NCBI GenBank assembly: GCA_963664945.1
Contig: OY761822.1
Coordinates: forward strand, 2,480,001-2,544,000
Direction of reading: 5' to 3'
DNA from: UBA6522 sp963664945
Lineage (GTDB): Bacteria > Pseudomonadota > Gammaproteobacteria > Steroidobacterales > Rariloculaceae
Length of the DNA: 64,000 bases
The notes under the pieces were generated by a model. It saw nothing but the letters and a program-made list of their open reading frames with translations. It was not told the DNA's origin and ran no database searches. Position 1 is the stretch's first letter. Every line of letters starts with the position of its first letter. Shown in pieces: positions 18,534 through 27,020 of the stretch. Made by a program: the position numbers and the translations under genes.

Positions 18534-20661
18534 CAGGCCTATCCAAAAGTCCCGGTCCGGTTGGTTCCGGTGAGGCTGAGCGATGGGTCCGACGGGGATG
18601 TGTGGCTGTAGCGGAGGGGTCGCCGGTCGGTCCAGGGCGGTGGGGAGGCGTTGAGCGGGTTTGCTCGGGGGTATGGGTTGGTGCCTGGGCGCTGAGTAGG
18701 CGCGGCGCGCACGGGGATGCCGCGGCGCGGCCGGGCGGTGCGCCGTCGGGGGTCCGCGGGGTGCCCGGTCAGGGCGGCGCGGGGGTCAGGATGGCGTCGA
18801 GCGCATCCTGCGGGCGTGCGGCGTAGTGGCGGTTTGCCTGGGGGATGTAGTCGAAGTGGCCGATCGCGCGCACGATGGAGATCGCGGCGTTGCTGAGCGC
18901 CGCCAGGTTTTGCGGCAGATGCCCGGCCGCGGCGCGGCAGCGGTCCTCGTCGTAGCTGAAGTCGCGCACGTAGTGAACCCGGTTCTCCACTTCCCAGTGG
19001 CGGCGCACGATGTTCAACAGTTCGTCGGGTCCGGCCTCCTCGACGCCGAGCGAGGTGAGCCCGTAGGCGATCTCGCGGGTGCTTTCCCCGGTCTTGACCA
19101 CGACGCGCTCGCGCTGCACGCGCAGCGCCTGACGGCGTGCGGGCAGATCGCACCGCCCGTCCCACTTGGCGGGCGTGAGGTCGAAGGCCGCGCAGCGGCG
19201 GGTCTCCAGCCGCCCATGGGCCTTGTGCAGCGCCTCGGCGCTCCAGCGCGCCTGGCTCCAGTCGATGTCCGCCAGGTCCTCGCGAATGCTCGGCTGGTTG
19301 CCCTTCACGGCGGTGATCGCGTAGTCGGCCTTGCACTCCTCCACCAAGCAGCGCGCCGTGTCGTGTTGGGCGTGGATGGCGTCGAGCGTGACGACGCGCC
19401 CGGCGAGGTCCAGTTGCCGCGCCAGTTCGCGCACCGCCGGGATCTCGTTGCTTTTGGCGCCGATGCGCACCTGCCCGAGCACCAGGCCGCTGCCGTGCTC
19501 CACCGCGGCCACCATCATCTGGCGTTCGCCCTCGGTCCGCCTGGAGGCGCCGCGCACGTCCTTGCCGTCCATGGCCACCGGCGCAAGCCCGGCATGCTGG
19601 GCGCTCCAGGCGCGCAGCGCCCGATCCAGAGTGTCCGGCGGCAGCTTCGAGAGGATGTAATGGAAGGTCGAGGCAGCGGGCACTGTGTAGCACTGGCGCG
19701 TCGGGCTGAAGAACCCGCCCACCGCACGGCGCTGCGCCTCGTCGAGCCGGGCGGCGAACTCCCCGAACGCGCTCACGCCGCGATACCCGGCCAGGCGCGC
19801 CGCGATCATGATCGTCAGGTAGCTCGCCAAGCTGTAGCGCTGCCCGCGCCGTTTGCGAAAATCCTCCATCTCCCCGAGAAAGTCGTGAAGACTGCGCAAT
19901 TGCCCCGCCGGCATCGGCGCCTCGCGCACCTCCACGGGCTCGCGCCCATCGCGTAGCGCCTCGCGGGCGCCGGCTTCAAGCTCGTACACGTAAACCTCCT
20001 TGGGCTGGCCGTGCTCGCGCCACCGCGCCGGGCTGCCGTACACCCGCGAATAACCGCGCGTCAGGCCCAGCATCCGCCAGTTCGACGCCCGGTAGCAAAC
20101 CCCCGAAAACCGCGACGGGTCCACGAACGTCTCCGCCAACAGCACCGGGAAACCGTGCATCGCGCGCATGTCCCCCGACAGCCGGCGCAGACTCAGACCC
20201 AGCACCCGAGAGGCCAGGTTGCGTACCTCCCCCTTGCCCACCAGCAACGCGAAACGGCTGTTGTTCGCGATCAGCTTCAGCCGCCGAAACTGCCGCTCCG
20301 GCGGCCAACCCAGCCACTCGTCCCGAACCCCGACCTTGAACGCGCCCGCCGTCCAGCCCAGCAGCGCAACCCGGCTCCCGCCGCATACCGCCACGTGACG
20401 CAGCGACTGACCGAACAATCCCTTGTACGGCAAATAGTGAAACTCCCTCATCAGCGCGTCCCAACGCCGCCGCTCCGCCACGCCGCGCACCGGGCGCACC
20501 CACACATCGCGCAACTTCAACCGGCCACGGGAAAACACCGAGATCACCATGACCCCCTTTATGCCACAACGACTTCTGAATAGCCAGACCTTGCACAGCC
20601 TGACCGCTTCCCTCACCGTTTACAGCCTCAGGCTATACGCCCCGACTTTTGGAGAGCCCTG
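18534..20661 (-). mobile_element. ISAs1-like insertion sequence nested in the RIT element
   Basis: 2128-bp element. Terminal inverted repeats are CAGGCCTATCCAAAAGTC (left) and, read inward from the right end, CAGGGCTCTCCAAAAGTC. The 10-bp direct duplication agggtggaga lies at 18524-18533 and 20662-20671. The 10-bp duplication agrees with the 8-10 bp reported for ISAs1-type elements. It carries a single transposase gene. Confidence 0.92.
18769..20550 (-). CDS. DruA-like (DUF4338) domain fused to ISAs1-type DDE transposase
   Basis: 593-aa transposase. The ATG at 20550 is preferred because a GGGGG ribosome binding site lies 2-6 bases upstream. Residues about 15-195 match the DUF4338 domain, as in the Druantia protein DruA: RRWDALMREFHYLPYKG, LLGWTAGAFK, LAETFVDPSRFSG, CYRASNW. 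Residues about 215-590 are an ISAs1/H-repeat type transposase: N-terminal associated domain (LHDFLGEMEDFRKRRGQRY), catalytic Asp in AMDGKDVRGA, Asp in TLDAIHAQHDTA, and Glu in HWEVENRVHYVRDF. The fusion is repeated in a divergent second copy at 24629-26407. It is treated as a transposase because it lies alone inside an IS with matched ends and a target duplication. Confidence 0.88.
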   Translation of the reverse strand: MVISVFSRGRLKLRDVWVRPVRGVAERRRWDALMREFHYLPYKGLFGQSLRHVAVCGGSRVALLGWTAGAFKVGVRDEWLGWPPERQFRRLKLIANNSRFALLVGKGEVRNLASRVLGLSLRRLSGDMRAMHGFPVLLAETFVDPSRFSGVCYRASNWRMLGLTRGYSRVYGSPARWREHGQPKEVYVYELEAGAREALRDGREPVEVREAPMPAGQLRSLHDFLGEMEDFRKRRGQRYSLASYLTIMIAARLAGYRGVSAFGEFAARLDEAQRRAVGGFFSPTRQCYTVPAASTFHYILSKLPPDTLDRALRAWSAQHAGLAPVAMDGKDVRGASRRTEGERQMMVAAVEHGSGLVLGQVRIGAKSNEIPAVRELARQLDLAGRVVTLDAIHAQHDTARCLVEECKADYAITAVKGNQPSIREDLADIDWSQARWSAEALHKAHGRLETRRCAAFDLTPAKWDGRCDLPARRQALRVQRERVVVKTGESTREIAYGLTSLGVEEAGPDELLNIVRRHWEVENRVHYVRDFSYDEDRCRAAAGHLPQNLAALSNAAISIVRAIGHFDYIPQANRHYAARPQDALDAILTPAPP

Positions 20662-20700
20662 AGGGTGGAGATGGCTTCATGCCACAAAAACCCAGCCGTG

Positions 20701-20788
20701 AATATAATGTCAGGCTGTGTCAGGAAAAAGCTCGCGTTGACAGTGACTTGCGGGGGCTGGCTCACATAACGAGCTGTACTACATATGG
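20701..20788. repeat. Right terminal inverted repeat of the RIT element
   Basis: 88-bp inverted copy of 15200-15287. The apparent coding sequence through it (ending in the SCTTYG motif also seen at the other end) arises from the repeat and is not a gene. Confidence 0.88.
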
Positions 20789-20819
20789 ACTGCTATGTGG
20801 GGCCCCACATAGCAGTCCA
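20786..20819. repeat. 34-bp perfect palindrome at the RIT right junction
   Basis: Arms of 17 bp with no loop (left arm core ggactgctatgtgggg, right arm its exact complement). It begins within the last bases of the RIT inverted repeat and extends into the split lyase gene. It could be the recombinase target site, a junction product, or a fold-back artefact. No T-run follows, so it is not a typical terminator. Confidence 0.85.
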
Positions 20820-21067
20820 AGGGCACTTTGCCCGTTAACAGGCTGACTGCAGCCCGCTATCACTACGAGAGCGGCAAGGCCTAGCAGCCCGTGGCAAAAG
20901 TCCCGCGAAGCACCGAGACCGGCGAGACGCCCGCCCGGCAATGCGCGAGGAGGGAGAATATCGGGAATATTCGACCGACGAGCAACGCAGTCGGGCGGGA
21001 TGGATCGTCGGTCGAATGCCGCGGGACTTTTGCCACGGGCTGCTAACTTCGGTAGTTTAGTTATCAT
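20789..21067 (-). pseudogene. N-terminal part of the disrupted lyase lipoprotein gene
   Basis: ATG at 21067 with GGAGG upstream; it overlaps the end of the preceding propeller-lyase gene (ATGATAACTAA), so the two were translationally coupled. The frame reads MITKLPKL, is then broken by the 160-bp MITE at 20884-21043, and resumes GLAALVVIAGC. Removing the MITE and one TA joins these in frame into a standard lipoprotein signal peptide (MITKLPKLGLAALVVIAGC). About 20 residues later the frame meets the RIT end. The remainder is at 14392-15199. One gene is thus cut by two elements, one of which carries a third. Confidence 0.82.
20884..21043. mobile_element. MITE-like element, copy A (160 bp, TA-flanked)
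   Basis: Non-coding 160-bp element with terminal inverted repeats of about 24 bp beginning GCAGCCCGTGGCAAAAGTCC, flanked by TA at 20882-20883 and 21044-21045. It is nearly identical, in opposite orientation, to 46118-46277. The interior carries gaatattcgaccgac-type sequence and no gene. TA duplication suggests mobilisation by an IS630/mariner-like or similar TA-targeting transposase, not found here. It interrupts the signal-peptide codons of the lyase gene. Confidence 0.9.
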
Positions 21068-22499
21068 GATTCATCCTCCCGAGGAGACCGGCGTCTGATT
21101 TATCTCGTCGAACCGGTCCGCCATCACCGAGGAGATACATGTATCGAAAGTCGGTACCGGGGGGCTTTTCCGCGACAATGACCTGAGCGTCCGGATGAGC
21201 ATTGCGGATGATCGACGAAATCGCCCAGTTCGACTTGTCTCGCCTCAGAAGTTCATCGCCTTTGGCGAAAGTTGTTCCACCATCGGTACTGTTCCACCAG
21301 GCAACGACGCCATCAGTCTCTTCTCTATAGGCAAGCAGGAAGCTTACGCGCTGTTCGGAGCCGGCTATGAAGTCGCCGCGGGCATGCGTCTTGCTGACGG
21401 ACGTTCCACCGACCCACTCTTTGCCGTTCCATCGATAGTGCGTCGTTTGTTTCGGCCCACCTGTAATCACTCCCAGGTCCTCACCGATATTGGTTCCTAT
21501 GTGTGGATGACCTGCCGAGTCCAAACGTACCGAGCCGTTGAAGTTCCACAGGTCACCCGTACTGACTGCAAGCGTCTTCTCGTCGGCGTATTCACGGACA
21601 ATTGGCATCTCAAGTTCTTCACTCGCGATGTTTCGCCAGACACCGCTTTTCGTATTGAAAACCATATAGTACGCATTGTGTCGTTCAGTAGTATGGCCCC
21701 TACCATTGACCCCCGCATGCGAATCCCAACAGAGGTGGTAGTCGAAGGTCACGATGATGTCGTCTCCTTCGCCTCTGCCAGCCCAGGCATACCAACTGTC
21801 AACCGCATCAAGGTCATCGCGACGCTTGTGCTTGAGGAAGGACACGGGTGGCGTAAATGAGCGTCCGTTGTTGGTAGACTTTTGATAAACCCAGTCACTA
21901 CGATGAGCCCCGTGACGATAGAACAAATACATATCGCCGTTGTCCATCTTGACCACCTGGTTGTAGGTCCCGAATGGCGGGATCGTGTCTAGCTCTTCCC
22001 AGCTCGAGATATCCAGGGGACTTGTCGAAACCACGTGCTTATTCGTACCGTAATGGTAGTTGCCAAGCGGATTGTCACCGTGAATCGGCATACCGCCGTG
22101 CCCGCCAAAGAAGACATGAATATAACCTTCGTCGTCGATTATCAGGGTTGGTTTGCCGTGGTTATCAATGGGTGTTGGTCTGTTGGGGTCCTTGCCCATG
22201 TCGCTGACGCCGGCCTTGAACGGTCCGGTCCAATTGCCCGTTTCGTGGTTGTAGGAAGCGACGTAAGGGTCCTCCAGCGGACCCTGGTAGCTGACGTATG
22301 TCACTCCGTCCCGGTATTCGCCCGCCGGATGTTGAACGACGGCTACGGCGTTGCCCAATCCGTTGTCTGCGAAGTAATCAACCATTCCGAGGTTGTCGTT
22401 CTCAGTCTGAGCAATCGCTCCGCCACTCGACGTGAGGGCAATGGCGATTAGCATGGCCGTACCAAACCGAGGCAGGGTTCTTTCCAATTGGTGCAACAT
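21057..22499 (-). CDS. Beta-propeller polysaccharide lyase, PL25-like (candidate ulvan lyase)
   Basis: 480-aa exported protein with a signal peptide at residues 1-31 (cleavage near GAIAQ). A BNR_4-type propeller follows: GMVDYFADNGLGNAVAVVQH, IDDEGYIHVFFGGHGG (H128, H134), NPLGNYHYG (H149), YLFYRHGAHRSDWVY (R195, H196, R200, Y205), and TFDYHLCWDSHAG. The His/Arg/Tyr-rich motifs resemble the active-site groove of PL24/PL25 ulvan lyases, which cleave rhamnose-3-sulfate to uronate bonds by beta-elimination. The ribosome binding site GGAG precedes the ATG; it starts 6 bases after rhaM and is followed by an overlapping lyase gene. Family placement is fairly confident; activity is inferred. Confidence 0.72.
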   Translation of the reverse strand: MLHQLERTLPRFGTAMLIAIALTSSGGAIAQTENDNLGMVDYFADNGLGNAVAVVQHPAGEYRDGVTYVSYQGPLEDPYVASYNHETGNWTGPFKAGVSDMGKDPNRPTPIDNHGKPTLIIDDEGYIHVFFGGHGGMPIHGDNPLGNYHYGTNKHVVSTSPLDISSWEELDTIPPFGTYNQVVKMDNGDMYLFYRHGAHRSDWVYQKSTNNGRSFTPPVSFLKHKRRDDLDAVDSWYAWAGRGEGDDIIVTFDYHLCWDSHAGVNGRGHTTERHNAYYMVFNTKSGVWRNIASEELEMPIVREYADEKTLAVSTGDLWNFNGSVRLDSAGHPHIGTNIGEDLGVITGGPKQTTHYRWNGKEWVGGTSVSKTHARGDFIAGSEQRVSFLLAYREETDGVVAWWNSTDGGTTFAKGDELLRRDKSNWAISSIIRNAHPDAQVIVAEKPPGTDFRYMYLLGDGGPVRRDKSDAGLLGRMNHDN

Positions 22500-22505
22500 G
22501 TTCTC

Positions 22506-22820
22506 TTACTCCAGATGAAACATCATATCGATCGGCGTGCTCACAGGGGAATTATCGACATTCGTTATCATGATGTCAGCCATGAATGCCCACCACTTTT
22601 CAACTATGGGCTCCAAGGGTAGCTGATCCATATTGTGGTCGTCGGTGCGCTTGAGTACTGCAAACAGCTTGTTGGACTCGCCATCGAGGAATATCGAATA
22701 GTCTGATATACCTGCTGACTTTAGTGCCGCAACCAGTTCGGGCCAGATGTCGTCATGCCGTTTCTTGTATTCGGACGCATGGCCCGGCAATAGCGTCATC
22801 AAGAATGCAATTTTTTCCAT
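22506..22820 (-). CDS. rhaM: L-rhamnose mutarotase
   Basis: Interconverts alpha and beta L-rhamnose in the cytoplasm. The 104-aa length is typical of the RhaM/YiiL ferredoxin-like fold. Tyr18 and His22 in HASEYKKRHDDIWPEL match the conserved active-site pair of the E. coli enzyme, and the C-terminal KWWAFMADIM segment is the expected Trp-rich motif. It lies between the GH105 gene (14 bases upstream) and the propeller lyase (6 bases downstream). It is the best single marker that the glycan contains rhamnose. Confidence 0.93.
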   Translation of the reverse strand: MEKIAFLMTLLPGHASEYKKRHDDIWPELVAALKSAGISDYSIFLDGESNKLFAVLKRTDDHNMDQLPLEPIVEKWWAFMADIMITNVDNSPVSTPIDMMFHLE

Positions 22821-22834
22821 CGTACGGCGGTCTG

Positions 22835-24413
22835 TTACCTGGCCCGCGTGTCCAGGTACTCATGCCAGGCTTCCGGGGTCACTATCTCACCGTCAGCCTC
22901 CCATGCAAAACCGGCCCGATACGACAGCCGGCCTGTGTCATCCGATTCGGTGATTATCCAGATGTGGCTTTCGTCCTTCACATCGCTGGGAGTGTGCCTG
23001 ATCTCTTTCACCAGGGCCGGATCCACAAGTGCGCCCGTGCCCAACCCGAAGTCATCCAGAGTTTCCCAGGTGGATATACGTCCGGTCTGATTGTTTTGCG
23101 TGGCTCTTGCCTTCTCGTCCTGTGTAGTCAGTCCAATAGCGACAGGAACAGATGCCGGCTTTCCGTCCAGCATGAACTCGGACTCTACCTCGTATAGTTG
23201 CGAACCCAATTCCAGCGAGACGGTCTTGTTATCGGTGATATGGCCTATCGGGGTCCGCCACTCATAAAGCAGTTCGAATACCACTTGTTCACCGCCGCTC
23301 TCAATGACTTCAAAGTCGGTGAACGTGTGTGCGGCGTACGCCTTGCCGTCAATCCAGATCGCCGAGCCACCGACACCGCGACTGACTCCCGTGTGATACG
23401 CGTCATACCCCTCGCCATGATCGACATGGTATGAGATGCCGTCGAGATGGCCTTGATACCACTTGTTTACGATTGCGTAATCGACTCTCTTGAACCACGC
23501 GTCAACACCGCTGGAGTGTCCCTCCAGGGGAGCAGCGGGTCCATAAACACGAAAGGCGACCTTGTCGTTTTCCCAGGCAAAATCGTCCTGGCGTTCCGGC
23601 ACGAAGCGTCCGAATGCCATGACTTTCTGGACGCTGGTTCTCTCCCTTGCCACCAGGAGGTCGTAGATTGCCGACCCGGCGAGAAGGTAAGCGCCTACTC
23701 CATAGAGCTGTGAATCGTCGTAGGAGACGATTCCCGGAGCGGCGCCAATGGCCTGGACCCAGCCCAGCTTTCCGTCGGGATGAACTGCCCGGTTGAGGAC
23801 CGCCCAACCCTTGGCGACCGTTTCCTCATACTGCGCGGCGTCCAACAAGCCATCGTTGATGCCCCACGCGAGGCCATAGGTGAAAAACCCTGTGCCACTG
23901 GTTTCGGGTTGCGGCATCTTCTCGCCGGCGAGCAGCGACATGGCCCAGGAACCGTCCTCCTTTTGCAGCGTCTTCAGTCTCGCCGCCATGCGCTTGAACA
24001 GGGTTTCGTAGAATTCGCGCTCGGGATCGCTCCTGGGAATGTACTCCATGGTCCTTGCCAATCCCGCGAAGACCCAACCGCTGCCTCTCGCCCAGAATAA
24101 CGGTTCACCAAATTCACCTGTCTCGGTCTTGAAGCGGCTGTCCCGATACAGCAGGTCGTGCTCCTCATCCAGGAGATAGTCGACCGTCGCTCTTGCTTCC
24201 TTGTGCGCGTACTCCGCATAGCGCGGATCGCCCGTCGCTACGCTCAGTCCAGCCCAGGTTGCGGGCGCCATGAACAACGCGTCTGCCCAACACCACCTGT
24301 CCTGACATGAGTGCAGGCCACTTTCCTTGCGATCTTCGACAAATTCGAGCGAGCTCGCCGGCGGGTCTGCCAGGATCGTGTCGAAGGCTCTCCGGACAGG
24401 AGCCAGAATGCTC
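22835..24413 (-). pseudogene. GH105 unsaturated uronyl hydrolase with DUF4861, C-terminal part (IS-disrupted)
   Basis: Removes the unsaturated uronic acid that lyases leave at oligosaccharide ends. This part carries most of the GH105/GH88 alpha-barrel (SCQDRWCWADALFMAPATW, FWARGSGWVFAGLARTMEYIP, GTGFFTYGLAWGIN) and then a DUF4861 domain from about FAWENDKVAFRVYGP to the stop. The native frame begins ESIL-APVRRAFDTILADPP at the 10-bp target duplication; the ATG-like start at 24427 lies in IS sequence and is not native. The N-terminal part is at 26501-27001. Joining them across the duplication restores one open frame. Confidence 0.87.
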
Positions 24414-26500
24414 CAGGGTGATTTCACGCTACGGATCGACGCCGGGCTAAGCGACGTTCCGCGGGCCGCTTGGGGGCCAAGGCGTGCGGAGGGTTCCGGG
24501 CTGGTGTATGGAGCGCGGCGTATTCGTCACCGGGTGGGTGGGGAAGCGGGTCCGGGAACGCGGCGCGGAGAGGGGTCGCCGGCGACGTTTGCGGGGGGGC
24601 GCGGTTTGCGGCGGCGGGGCCGGGTGTCTCAGTGCGGGGACAGGATGGCGTCGAGCGCGTCTGCGCGGCGCATCATGAAGTGGAGGTTCGCCTCGGGCAG
24701 GTAGCGGAAGCCGCGGTGGAACACGACGGCGAGCGCGATGTTGTTCAAGATGGCGTTGTTGGCGGGTGCGTGGCCCTTGCGGACGCGGCTGGCGTCCTCG
24801 CCCATGGTGGCGTCGCGGCGGTAGTGGTTGGCGTTCTCGACCTGCCAATGGCCGCGGTTCCAGGCCAGCAGCCGCGCCGGAGCGGCGCGTTCGGCGGGCA
24901 CCGTGGTGATGCCGTAGGCGGTCTCGGCCGAGGTTGCACCGGTCTTGGCGTCGGTGCGCTCGCGCACGACGCGGAACGCCTGGCGGGCGCCGGGGAAGGG
25001 TCCGAGCGTCTTCGGCGGCAGGTCGCGCGCGGCGATGCGGCGCGCCTCGATGCGCCCGTGCGCCTTCGCGGGTTCGTCGGCGTGGTGGCGCACGTCGTTG
25101 CCGTCCCAGTCGATCGCCGTGAGTTGGGCGAAGGTGTCGGGGCAGTTCGCCTTGACCGACAGCACGTAGTCCGCGCCGTGCGTCTCGACGATGGTCCGTG
25201 CGGTGTCGCGGGTGGCGTGCAGGGCGTCCAGGGTGAGTACGCAGCCGCGCAGGTCGACATCCTCGAGCAGCGCACACAGGGCCGCGATCTCGCCGCCGTC
25301 GTCGCGGCAGCAGCGGCTCGCGACGGGGCGCCCGGCGTGGGTAACCAGCGTCACCGTCTCGAAGTACGTCGCGTCGTCGGTGTGCCGGTTGGCGCCGCGG
25401 ATGCGCTTGCCGTCGGCGGCCAGCACCTGAGGGTCGTCCGCCGCCGCGAGGCGCGGCGCCGCCCACCGCGACAGCACCTCCTGCAACGCGTCCGGGTCGG
25501 TGTTCATCAGCACCCGGCAGACGGTCGAGTCCGACGGCGCGACCCAGCGCCCCGCCGCCGGGTCGCGCCAAGCGTGCAGCGCGCGCAGTTCCTTCTGCTC
25601 CAGGTTCCTCGCGAAGCGCTCAGTCGCCGCCGGGCCGTGCTGCCCGGCGAGCCGCGCCAGCGCGCAGATCGCCAGCACCGTCGCGAGGCGGTGCTTGCGG
25701 CCCTGCCCGCGGCGCGCGTCCGGCACCTCCGCGAACAGGTCGCGCAGCGAACGCAACTCCGCGCGCGTGTAGCGCACCGGCACCGCCCGACACGACCACT
25801 CCGGGCGGTCCGCCGGGTCCGCGAGCCGCCGCCGCGCATCCCGACGCAACACCCGCACGTACATCTCCTTCGGCGCCCGGTGCGGGTCCGTGTACGAGCC
25901 GTTGTGGCGCGCGAAGCCCTTCGTGCGGCCCACCCGCGTCCAGTTCGACGCGTCGTAGCACGTGCCCCGAAACCGCGCCGGGTCCACGAACGTCTCGGCC
26001 AACTCCAGCGGATGCCCGTGCAGCGCCGCCCAGTCACCGCTCAGCCGCCGCACGCTCCGCGACAGCGCCCGCGACGCCAGGTTGGGCACCCCCGACGCCG
26101 CCGGCAGCACCAAAAACCGCGTGTTGTTCCCGATCAGGTGCAGGCGCCGGAACTGCACCGACCGGTGCCAGCCCAGCCAGCGGTCCCGCGGCGCGCACTT
26201 GAACGCCCCCGACTGCCAGCCCAAAAGCGCCAGCCAGTGCCCGCGCCACTCCGCAACATGGCGCAGACCACGCCCCGCGAACTGCCGAAAACCCAAGTAG
26301 TGGTGCTCCTCCATCAGCGCATCCCAGCGCCGCCGCTCCTCCGCGCGGACCGGACGCACCTCAACCTCCCCGACCACCACCGCCGCCTTGTCGAATTCCG
26401 CCGACATGCAGCGCGTTGTACACCAAACAACGCCGAAAAGCCAGACCCCCGAGACCAACCCCTCAAATCACCGACTTCCGGCTAGCGTGAAATAGCCCTG
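24414..26500 (-). mobile_element. ISAs1-like insertion sequence in the GH105 gene
   Basis: 2087-bp element with terminal inverted repeats CAGGGTGATTTCACGCTA (left) and, read inward from the right, CAGGGCTATTTCACGCTA. The 10-bp target duplication cagaatgctc is at 24404-24413 and 26501-26510. Same architecture as the IS at 18534-20661, but with different repeat interiors and a divergent transposase, so it is a separate arrival rather than a local copy. The GC content is visibly higher than in the neighbouring carbohydrate genes. Confidence 0.94.
24629..26407 (-). CDS. DruA-like (DUF4338) domain fused to ISAs1-type DDE transposase, second type
   Basis: 592-aa transposase (start taken at 26407; 26458 is an alternative and neither has a clear ribosome binding site). 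DUF4338 part at residues about 15-200: RRWDALMEEHHYLGFRQ, LLGWQSGAFK, LAETFVDPARFRG, CYDASNW. Transposase part: LRDLFAEVPDARRGQGRKHR, Asp in LAADGKRIRGA, Asp in TLDALHATRDTA, Glu in HWQVENANHYRRDATMGED. It is clearly homologous to but well diverged from 18769-20550 along its whole length. It appears intact. Confidence 0.88.
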   Translation of the reverse strand: MSAEFDKAAVVVGEVEVRPVRAEERRRWDALMEEHHYLGFRQFAGRGLRHVAEWRGHWLALLGWQSGAFKCAPRDRWLGWHRSVQFRRLHLIGNNTRFLVLPAASGVPNLASRALSRSVRRLSGDWAALHGHPLELAETFVDPARFRGTCYDASNWTRVGRTKGFARHNGSYTDPHRAPKEMYVRVLRRDARRRLADPADRPEWSCRAVPVRYTRAELRSLRDLFAEVPDARRGQGRKHRLATVLAICALARLAGQHGPAATERFARNLEQKELRALHAWRDPAAGRWVAPSDSTVCRVLMNTDPDALQEVLSRWAAPRLAAADDPQVLAADGKRIRGANRHTDDATYFETVTLVTHAGRPVASRCCRDDGGEIAALCALLEDVDLRGCVLTLDALHATRDTARTIVETHGADYVLSVKANCPDTFAQLTAIDWDGNDVRHHADEPAKAHGRIEARRIAARDLPPKTLGPFPGARQAFRVVRERTDAKTGATSAETAYGITTVPAERAAPARLLAWNRGHWQVENANHYRRDATMGEDASRVRKGHAPANNAILNNIALAVVFHRGFRYLPEANLHFMMRRADALDAILSPH

Positions 26501-27001
26501 CAGAATGCTCTCATCCTGATTGTGATTCAGGTAATACCAGATATAGGTCTGCCCGATGAGATGATCGTCCGCGAAATAGAGCCGCGGACCAAGCTCCCAC
26601 TGCCACTCAGGACCCTTGTATGAAATCCATTGTGTATAGACAGGGTTTCTGGATCGCTCCGCTATCTGTGTCAGGCCTGCGTAAAAGGCGCCCTGCACCC
26701 ATCGCTTCGGGTTCGACGATTCCACCCGCTTGTAAGTCAGGTAGTCGAGGTATTCCACACGAGGTAACTGCCAGTTCGCTACTTTCTCCATCTGCGCCAG
26801 CACGTCTGCACTCGATGGCAACGCTGGTAACGCTTCTTGCGCCGCCTCGCCTTCGGTGTTTCCGGTTGGCTCATCGGAATAGCTGCTCGCGGAGACGAAC
26901 GACAACAGAGCCAAAGTCGCCAGGACGACTCTCGGAAGCCCGGGCGCTCTAGATGGGGGTCTGTCACGCTCAACATTGGTTTGGGCCATGGAATTGAACA
27001 T
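26501..27001 (-). pseudogene. GH105 unsaturated uronyl hydrolase, N-terminal part (IS-disrupted)
   Basis: Contains a signal-like hydrophobic stretch (PRVVLATLALLSFVSASS, residues about 22-40) and the start of the alpha-barrel (KRWVQGAFYAGLTQIAE, YFADDHLIGQTYIWYYL, NQDESIL). The native frame joins 24404 downstream through the duplicated 10 bases; beyond 26501 the apparent coding sequence is IS-derived and stops at 26468. The start may be 27001 or the in-frame ATG at 26989. It is divergent from the sulfatase at 27109. The encoded truncated protein lacks most of the catalytic barrel. Confidence 0.87.
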
Positions 27002-27020
27002 AGTTGCTTGTCCGTTGAGG

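Larger units (their letters stand above)
15200..20788 (-). mobile_element. RIT (recombinase in trio) element with a nested IS
   Basis: Three overlapping tyrosine recombinase genes in one orientation are bounded by 88-bp inverted repeats, the defining layout of recombinase-in-trio elements. The total length is 5589 bp; removing the nested IS and one copy of its 10-bp target duplication leaves about 3.45 kb. It has inserted into a lyase lipoprotein gene, whose two parts lie on either side in the same orientation. No clear target duplication is visible, as expected for tyrosine recombinases. Confidence 0.88.

Noticed and set aside
15441..18826. Several long rightward open frames over the recombinase trio
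   Set aside because: Low-complexity shadows; the three leftward genes have full catalytic motifs.
20649..20846. Small rightward open frame across the RIT right repeat
   Set aside because: It is made of RIT inverted repeat and palindrome sequence; the same residues appear at the other RIT end.
18769..26407. Druantia-like defence locus suggested by the DruA-like domains
   Set aside because: No DruB-E genes; each protein sits alone in an IS with ends and target duplication, so transposition is the simpler role.
24470..26485. Long rightward open frame over the second transposase
   Set aside because: Arg/Ala/Pro-rich shadow of an intact transposase gene on the other strand.
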